The notes beneath the pieces were generated by a model. It was given only the letters and a program-made list of their open reading frames with translations, was not told the DNA's origin and made no database searches. 11,635 nucleotides of DNA from Acidimicrobiaceae bacterium (GTDB lineage Bacteria; Actinomycetota; Acidimicrobiia; Acidimicrobiales; Ilumatobacteraceae), in the NCBI GenBank assembly GCA_947487095.1, contig CANKVI010000023.1, positions 1-11,635 of the forward strand, written 5' to 3'. This document shows, in pieces, positions 8,395-11,635 of this stretch (within the stretch, counting starts at the first letter, position 1; each line of letters opens with the position of its first letter). The translations under genes and the position numbers were made by a program.

Positions 8395-9122
8395 TCGACC
8401 AGCGTACCTATTTCTTCACCCAGGAGTATGGACTTCACGTTTCCGCGCTGCAATAGGTTGAATACCACGATTGGCAAGTTGTTGTCGCGACAGAACGTAA
8501 TTGCCGTGCTGTCCATGACTTTTAGACCCTTGTTAATGACTTCGAGATACGAAATTTGCGAATACTTCGTGGCCGTCTTATCAATTTTTGGATCTGCTGT
8601 ATACACACCATCAACACCAGAGTGTGTGCCCTTCAAAATCACTTGTGCAGAAATTTCTGCAGCGCGCAATGCCGCTGCGGTATCGGTTGTGAAGAATGGG
8701 TTTCCCGTTCCGCCAGCCAAAATGACGATGCGTCCCTTTTCCATGTGACGCTCTGCGCGGCGTCGAATGTATGGCTCAGCAACTTTTGGCATTTCAACAG
8801 CAGACATCACGCGCGACTGCTGTCCAACTCGCTCAAGTGCATCTTGAAACGCGAGACCGTTCATGACTGTTGCCAACATTCCCATGTAGTCGGCTTGTGC
8901 TTGATCCATTCCTTGGCCAGCACCTTTAAGGCCACGCCAGAAGTTTCCACCACCAACGACTACGGCAATGTCGACGCCAAGTTCTTGTTTGGTTTCGTAC
9001 AGTTCGGTCGCAACCTGATGTAACACATCAGAGTCGAGACCGAACCCAGACTTTTCGGCTAATGCCTCACCCGAAAGCTTAAGAACAATTCGATTCCAAC
9101 GAGCCTTTGGGTGTGCAGCCAT
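8391..9122 (-). CDS. pyrH: Uridylate kinase (UMP kinase)
   Basis: Phosphorylates UMP to UDP with ATP; bacterial hexameric enzyme of the amino-acid kinase fold, usually activated by GTP and inhibited by UTP. The 243 residues show LKLSGEAL (14-21), the phosphate-binding [10 protein letters not shown] (55-64), [20 protein letters not shown] (111-130), [14 protein letters not shown] (137-150) and [10 protein letters not shown] (169-178). Before the last motif KGTHSG is about two residues longer than the common KATKVDGVY form. The ATG lies 15 bases after tsf with only a weak purine stretch upstream. The 3' end overlaps frr. Its product leads to CTP, the co-substrate of CdsA further along the same array. 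Confidence 0.98.
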   Translation of the reverse strand: MAAHPKARWNRIVLKLSGEALAEKSGFGLDSDVLHQVATELYETKQELGVDIAVVVGGGNFWRGLKGAGQGMDQAQADYMGMLATVMNGLAFQDALERVGQQSRVMSAVEMPKVAEPYIRRRAERHMEKGRIVILAGGTGNPFFTTDTAAALRAAEISAQVILKGTHSGVDGVYTADPKIDKTATKYSQISYLEVINKGLKVMDSTAITFCRDNNLPIVVFNLLQRGNVKSILLGEEIGTLVE

Positions 9123-9137
9123 GTACGAAATCTACAA

Positions 9138-9926
9138 CTATCCGATCTCAACCTGCGAATAACGCACGATGGTGGACTTGCCAATGACCTGAGCAACGGA
9201 CTGCTTGTCGTCCTTTGCGTATGGCTGTTCGAGCAAGCAAATGTCTTTGAAGAAGCCCTGAACGCGGCCATCCACAATTTTGCCAATCGCGGCTTCCGGC
9301 TTGCCCTCGTTGCGAGTAACCGTTTCAAGGGTTGCGCGCTCGGCAGCAATGACGTCTGCTGGAACATCGTCTTTCTTCAAGTACTTCGGCCGAGCGAATG
9401 CGATGTGCACTGCAATGTCGTGTGCGAGTTCTTGCGTTGCCCCTGCCATTTCAACGATGACGCCGTTTACACCGCGACCACCTTGGATGTGTGAGTACAA
9501 GTCGAGAACGTTGCCCGAAGCTGCCTCGAAACGAACTACGTCGCCGAGGTCAATCTTTTCCTTGAGCAAGATTTTGAGGTCTTCAAGTTGCTGATTGCGC
9601 TCGCTCACTGCTGCTTCACCCTTGGCAATAACCAAATCGGCCAATGCTTCAGCTTCTGCAATGAACTGCTCGCTTCCGGCAACAAAGTCGGTCTCGCACT
9701 TCAGTTTCACGATTGCAGCAACATTGCCGGTGACTTTTACAGCCACAACGCCCTGTGCGCTTTCGCGATCGTCACGCTTTGCACTTGCTGCAAGGCCCTT
9801 TTCGCGCAACCACTGCTTTGAAGCTTCGATGTCTCCACCGTTTTCTTCAAGCGCCTTCTTGCAATCCATCATTCCCGCACCTGTTGTGGCACGTAGTGAA
9901 GCAACGTCTTTAGCGGTAAACGACAT
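9138..9926 (-). CDS. tsf: Translation elongation factor Ts
   Basis: Nucleotide exchange factor that releases GDP from EF-Tu. The 262-residue protein starts with the UBA-like N-terminal domain (VASLRATTGAGMMDCKKAL, 8-26). It carries the EF-Tu-contacting CETDFVAGSEQF (77-88), where T79-V82 is the TDFV core, and HIAFARPKYL (174-183), close to the usual HIAAMNPKYL. The C-terminal part ending GKSTIVRYSQVEIG is also typical. It is somewhat shorter than the 283-residue E. coli protein, as common outside proteobacteria. The ATG is 2 bases after the rpsB stop, with GAAGG 6 bases upstream inside the end of rpsB, so the pair is surely co-transcribed and probably coupled. Confidence 0.98.
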   Translation of the reverse strand: MSFTAKDVASLRATTGAGMMDCKKALEENGGDIEASKQWLREKGLAASAKRDDRESAQGVVAVKVTGNVAAIVKLKCETDFVAGSEQFIAEAEALADLVIAKGEAAVSERNQQLEDLKILLKEKIDLGDVVRFEAASGNVLDLYSHIQGGRGVNGVIVEMAGATQELAHDIAVHIAFARPKYLKKDDVPADVIAAERATLETVTRNEGKPEAAIGKIVDGRVQGFFKDICLLEQPYAKDDKQSVAQVIGKSTIVRYSQVEIG

Positions 9927-9928
9927 GA

Positions 9929-10786
9929 TTAGCCTTCAACTTTTGTTTCGGTTGCGGATGCAACACGTGCATCACGCTGTGCTTGTGCTTCTGCTGCCGA
10001 CTTGCGAGCGGCATCTTGCTGAGCTTCGAATGCTGCTTGCTCATCTGCACTGCGAGGTGCTGGTGCAGCGGCTGGAGCCGACGAACGACCAGAAGTCTTT
10101 TCAGCAATGAAGCGACCTTCAATTACCGCTTCGCAGATCACGCGTGACATCAACTCGTTTGCACGAATTGCGTCGTCGTTGCCTGGAATTGGGAAGGTGA
10201 TGAGGTCTGGGTTCACGTTGGTGTCGACCACTGCGATTACAGGAATACCAAGCTTGTTTGCTTCGGTTACTGCAATGCTTTCCTTCACAGTGTCAATAAT
10301 GAACACTGCCGTCGGACGACGTGCCATGTTGCGAATACCCGAGAGGTTCTTCTGCAACTTCTCGAGTTCACGCGAGATGAGCAGCGCTTCCTTCTTTGGC
10401 ATCAGTTCGAATTCGCCGGTGTCGCGCATGCGCTCGTAGTCCTGCATCTTCTGAACACGCTTTGAAATAGTGTCGAAGTTGGTGAGCATTCCACCCAACC
10501 AACGCTCGTTGATGTATGGCATGCCGCACTTGTCAGCGAAGAACTTGATTGGATCTTGTGCTTGCTTCTTGGTTCCGATGAACAAGATGCTTCCGCCGTT
10601 TGCGACCATGTCGCGAACAAACTTGTACGACGCATCTACGCGATCGAGCGTCTGCTCAAGATCGATGATGTAGATACCGTTGCGCTCACCAAAAATGAAT
10701 CGCTTCATTCGTGGGTTCCAACGGTGCGTTTGGTGTCCGAAGTGAACGCCTGCTTCAAGCATTTGGCGCATGCTGACGATTGCCAT
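9929..10786 (-). CDS. rpsB: Small-subunit ribosomal protein S2
   Basis: Structural protein of the 30S subunit, needed for S1 binding where S1 is present. The 285-residue product has the S2 signatures: MRQMLEAGVHFGHQTHRWNP (6-25), MKRFIFGERNGIYIIDLEQT (27-46), INERWLGGMLTNF (92-104), and VVDTNVNPD..TFPIPGNDDA (187-206). The core ends near residue 230. The last 55 residues are a low-complexity Ala/Gln/Arg/Glu-rich extension, common in actinobacteria but variable in length. The ATG has a good SD (AGGAG, 6-base spacing). It heads the rpsB-tsf-pyrH-frr block, and a hairpin lies just upstream of its SD. S2 represses its own mRNA in enterobacteria; whether that holds here is unknown. Confidence 0.98.
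   Translation of the reverse strand: MAIVSMRQMLEAGVHFGHQTHRWNPRMKRFIFGERNGIYIIDLEQTLDRVDASYKFVRDMVANGGSILFIGTKKQAQDPIKFFADKCGMPYINERWLGGMLTNFDTISKRVQKMQDYERMRDTGEFELMPKKEALLISRELEKLQKNLSGIRNMARRPTAVFIIDTVKESIAVTEANKLGIPVIAVVDTNVNPDLITFPIPGNDDAIRANELMSRVICEAVIEGRFIAEKTSGRSSAPAAAPAPRSADEQAAFEAQQDAARKSAAEAQAQRDARVASATETKVEG
9933..9937 (-). promoter_or_regulatory. Ribosome binding site of tsf within the rpsB 3' end
   Basis: GAAGG on the minus strand lies in the last codons of rpsB, 6 bases from the tsf ATG. It confirms the tsf start and suggests coupling of the two genes. Confidence 0.6.
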
Positions 10787-10792
10787 GACTCT

Positions 10793-10797
10793 CTCCT
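10793..10797 (-). promoter_or_regulatory. Ribosome binding site of rpsB
   Basis: AGGAG in the purine run GAGAGGAGAGAG, 6 bases before the ATG. The run starts directly at the foot of the leader hairpin, so the two could influence each other. Confidence 0.8.
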
Positions 10798-10799
10798 CT

Positions 10800-10844
10800 C
10801 CTGTGGTTAGGAAACCTGAGCCCCGGCGCTTTCACGACCACAGG
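10800..10844 (-). promoter_or_regulatory. Leader hairpin of rpsB mRNA
   Basis: In the transcript orientation CCTGTGGT (10844-10837) and ACCACAGG (10807-10800) form a perfect 8-bp stem. Inside it, after a symmetric 3x3 internal loop (CGT facing CTA), GAAA pairs with TTTC for 4 more base pairs around a GC-rich 15-base apical part (GCGCCGGGGCTCAGG). The foot of the stem directly abuts the rpsB SD. No U-tract follows, so it is not a terminator. Position and shape fit a ribosomal-protein leader or an operator controlling ribosome access; binding of S2 is a guess. I see no convincing -10/-35 promoter in 10787-10882. Confidence 0.5.
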
Positions 10845-10882
10845 GTGGAACTCAAGTATGTGATTTGTACTGCACCGCGGTT

Positions 10883-11335
10883 TTACGGCCCGTGTGAGTG
10901 TATCGGCACTAAAACGGCTCGGGGCCTTAGCCCGCTTGGGTTTTTTGCTGAAGCCGCGCAGGTCGTTGGATCCAGATATGCGCCGAGTCGCCTGACCCCG
11001 ATGTACAGGGCGCCACTCGATGTTCCAATCCGAAAGCCCGCAGATACGCGGTCTCCTATAGAAACCTGAGCGCTTGCTAAACGGCCATGGGTAACCAGCA
11101 CCCCATTCGTGGCGCGGACCACCACATACAGCGTTCCGGCCACCGACCCAACAAATGTGACTTCGCCGCTCGCCGAGGAATGCACGGGGGCGCCTGGCGG
11201 AGTGGCGTATTCAATTCCTCGATTACCCGCGCACCACGTACACGACGGCGGGCGGAACGAATCAGTTACCGCGAATTGCGTTGGCAACATAAGCGCACAC
11301 AGCGCTGCAATGAACTCAATCAATTTCGGCGGCAC
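10883..11335 (-). CDS. Degenerate LytM/M23-domain secreted protein, probable pseudoenzyme
   Basis: A 150-residue protein with a hydrophobic N-terminus (about 8-22), a likely signal peptide or anchor, then a LytM/M23 beta-barrel core. Recognisable core elements: [20 protein letters not shown] (34-53), [18 protein letters not shown] (56-73), [14 protein letters not shown] (91-104) and AYLDP (119-123). Against active M23 enzymes the HxGxD metal site reads N38-RGI-E42, the YxHLS His aligns with R85, and the HLHFE site reads ALYIG (A109, Y111, G113). All expected zinc ligands are therefore replaced. It probably binds peptidoglycan or a partner rather than cutting, as EnvC/NlpD-type LytM domains do; that is inference. 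C32, C35 and C126 could form a disulfide outside the cell. The GTG start overlaps the sigma gene by 20 bases and lacks a clear SD. An M23 gene upstream of rpsB is common in actinobacteria. It is an intact frame, not a decayed gene. Confidence 0.75.
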   Translation of the reverse strand: MPPKLIEFIAALCALMLPTQFAVTDSFRPPSCTWCAGNRGIEYATPPGAPVHSSASGEVTFVGSVAGTLYVVVRATNGVLVTHGRLASAQVSIGDRVSAGFRIGTSSGALYIGVRRLGAYLDPTTCAASAKNPSGLRPRAVLVPIHSHGP

Positions 11336-11635
11336 GAAGTCGTGACCGCAACTGCAGCACCGCCTTCGTATGAATCTGCGACACTCTGCTCTCGGTTACA
11401 CCGAGTACATCGCCAATTTCGGCCAGTGTGAGATTCTCTTCGTAATACAATACAAGAACAGTTCGTTCTTTTTCTGGAAGCTTCTTCATTTCTTGGCGCA
11501 TGATTCTTCGCGTTTCGTCTGCTTCAACGACTGCGTCTGGGCTGGTTGCACGATGCATATCTGAATGTGTGGCTGTTGCCGTGTTGTCGGCAACAACGTG
11601 ATCAAGTGGACCAACGGAACCAGCTGCAATGTCGG
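11316..11635 (-). CDS. RNA polymerase sigma factor, FliA/WhiG type (3' part only)
   Basis: Only the C-terminal 105 residues are in the window; the frame is open to the right edge, so the gene starts outside. The visible part has a variable linker (about 1-38 of the fragment), then sigma region 4: [19 protein letters not shown] (46-64) followed by the helix-turn-helix [20 protein letters not shown] (68-87) that reads the -35 element. A final [10 protein letters not shown] helix follows. The wording [12 protein letters not shown] is typical of the FliA/WhiG group rather than ECF or primary sigma factors. In Streptomyces whiG lies near rpsB, which supports orthology with that locus, but I cannot tell WhiG from other FliA-type factors from this piece. 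An internal ATG at 11558 is not the true start. The stop lies inside the start of the LytM-like gene. Confidence 0.9.
   Translation of the reverse strand, partial: DIAAGSVGPLDHVVADNTATATHSDMHRATSPDAVVEADETRRIMRQEMKKLPEKERTVLVLYYEENLTLAEIGDVLGVTESRVSQIHTKAVLQLRSRLRAAEID

Noticed and set aside
10874..10881. ACCGCGGT palindrome near the end of the LytM-like gene as an operator for rpsB
   Set aside because: An isolated 8-bp palindrome with no extension, no second copy and no promoter nearby is expected by chance.
10845..10882. Possible rpsB promoter (TACAAA, CATACT or TACACT as -10)
   Set aside because: Each matches only 4 of 6 consensus bases and none has a TTGACA-like -35 at 16-18 bases.
10929..10946. 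Terminator-like AGCCC-GCTT-GGGTT followed by T's on the + strand
   Set aside because: The stem is only 3 strong pairs plus weak ones, it lies antisense inside the LytM-like gene, and no + strand gene ends there.

Overview
The window is an ordinary, gene-dense chromosomal segment of an actinobacterium. The best guess is a member of the Acidimicrobiia with moderate GC, probably environmental. This rests on three things: the run sigma (FliA/WhiG type) - M23-like protein - rpsB - tsf - pyrH - frr - cdsA - dxr - rseP - ispG, which matches the actinobacterial arrangement; an actinobacterial-type S2 and site-2 protease; and an unusually long disordered N-terminus on CdsA. The class assignment is inference from remembered family features, not from a search. 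I see no mobile element, phage gene, CRISPR array, tRNA or rRNA, and no sign of recent transfer.

Layout. On the + strand, 18-2833 holds proS (prolyl-tRNA synthetase) and manA (mannose-6-phosphate isomerase), 5 bases apart and probably co-transcribed. They converge with a long minus-strand array. The two facing stop codons (manA and ispG) are 4 bases apart and sit in the loop of a perfect 7-bp inverted repeat. On the minus strand, read from the right edge leftwards, come the 3' part of a sigma factor gene (cut by the window edge), a degenerate LytM/M23-domain protein overlapping it by 20 bases, and a 96-base gap with a clear hairpin just before the rpsB ribosome binding site. Then follow rpsB, tsf, pyrH, frr, cdsA, dxr, rseP and ispG, with gaps of 2, 15, -4, 11, -10, -4 and 16 bases. 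No stretch longer than 96 bases lacks a gene.

How the genes fit together. rpsB, tsf and frr serve translation (small-subunit assembly, EF-Tu recycling, ribosome recycling). pyrH feeds pyrimidine nucleotides, and CTP made downstream is the co-substrate of CdsA. CdsA makes CDP-diacylglycerol for phospholipids. dxr and ispG are two steps of the MEP isoprenoid pathway, supplying quinones and the undecaprenyl lipid carrier. RseP is a membrane-embedded protease that in relatives cleaves anti-sigma factors. The array thus couples ribosome output to envelope lipid and isoprenoid synthesis, apparently as one long transcript with extensive translational coupling.

I did not find a dramatic undescribed system. 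The points worth a second look are a LytM-fold protein that has lost every recognisable zinc ligand, a nested hairpin in the rpsB leader, repeated short motifs in the disordered tail of CdsA, an Asn-to-His change in a conserved loop of the site-2 protease, and the shared stop-codon hairpin.
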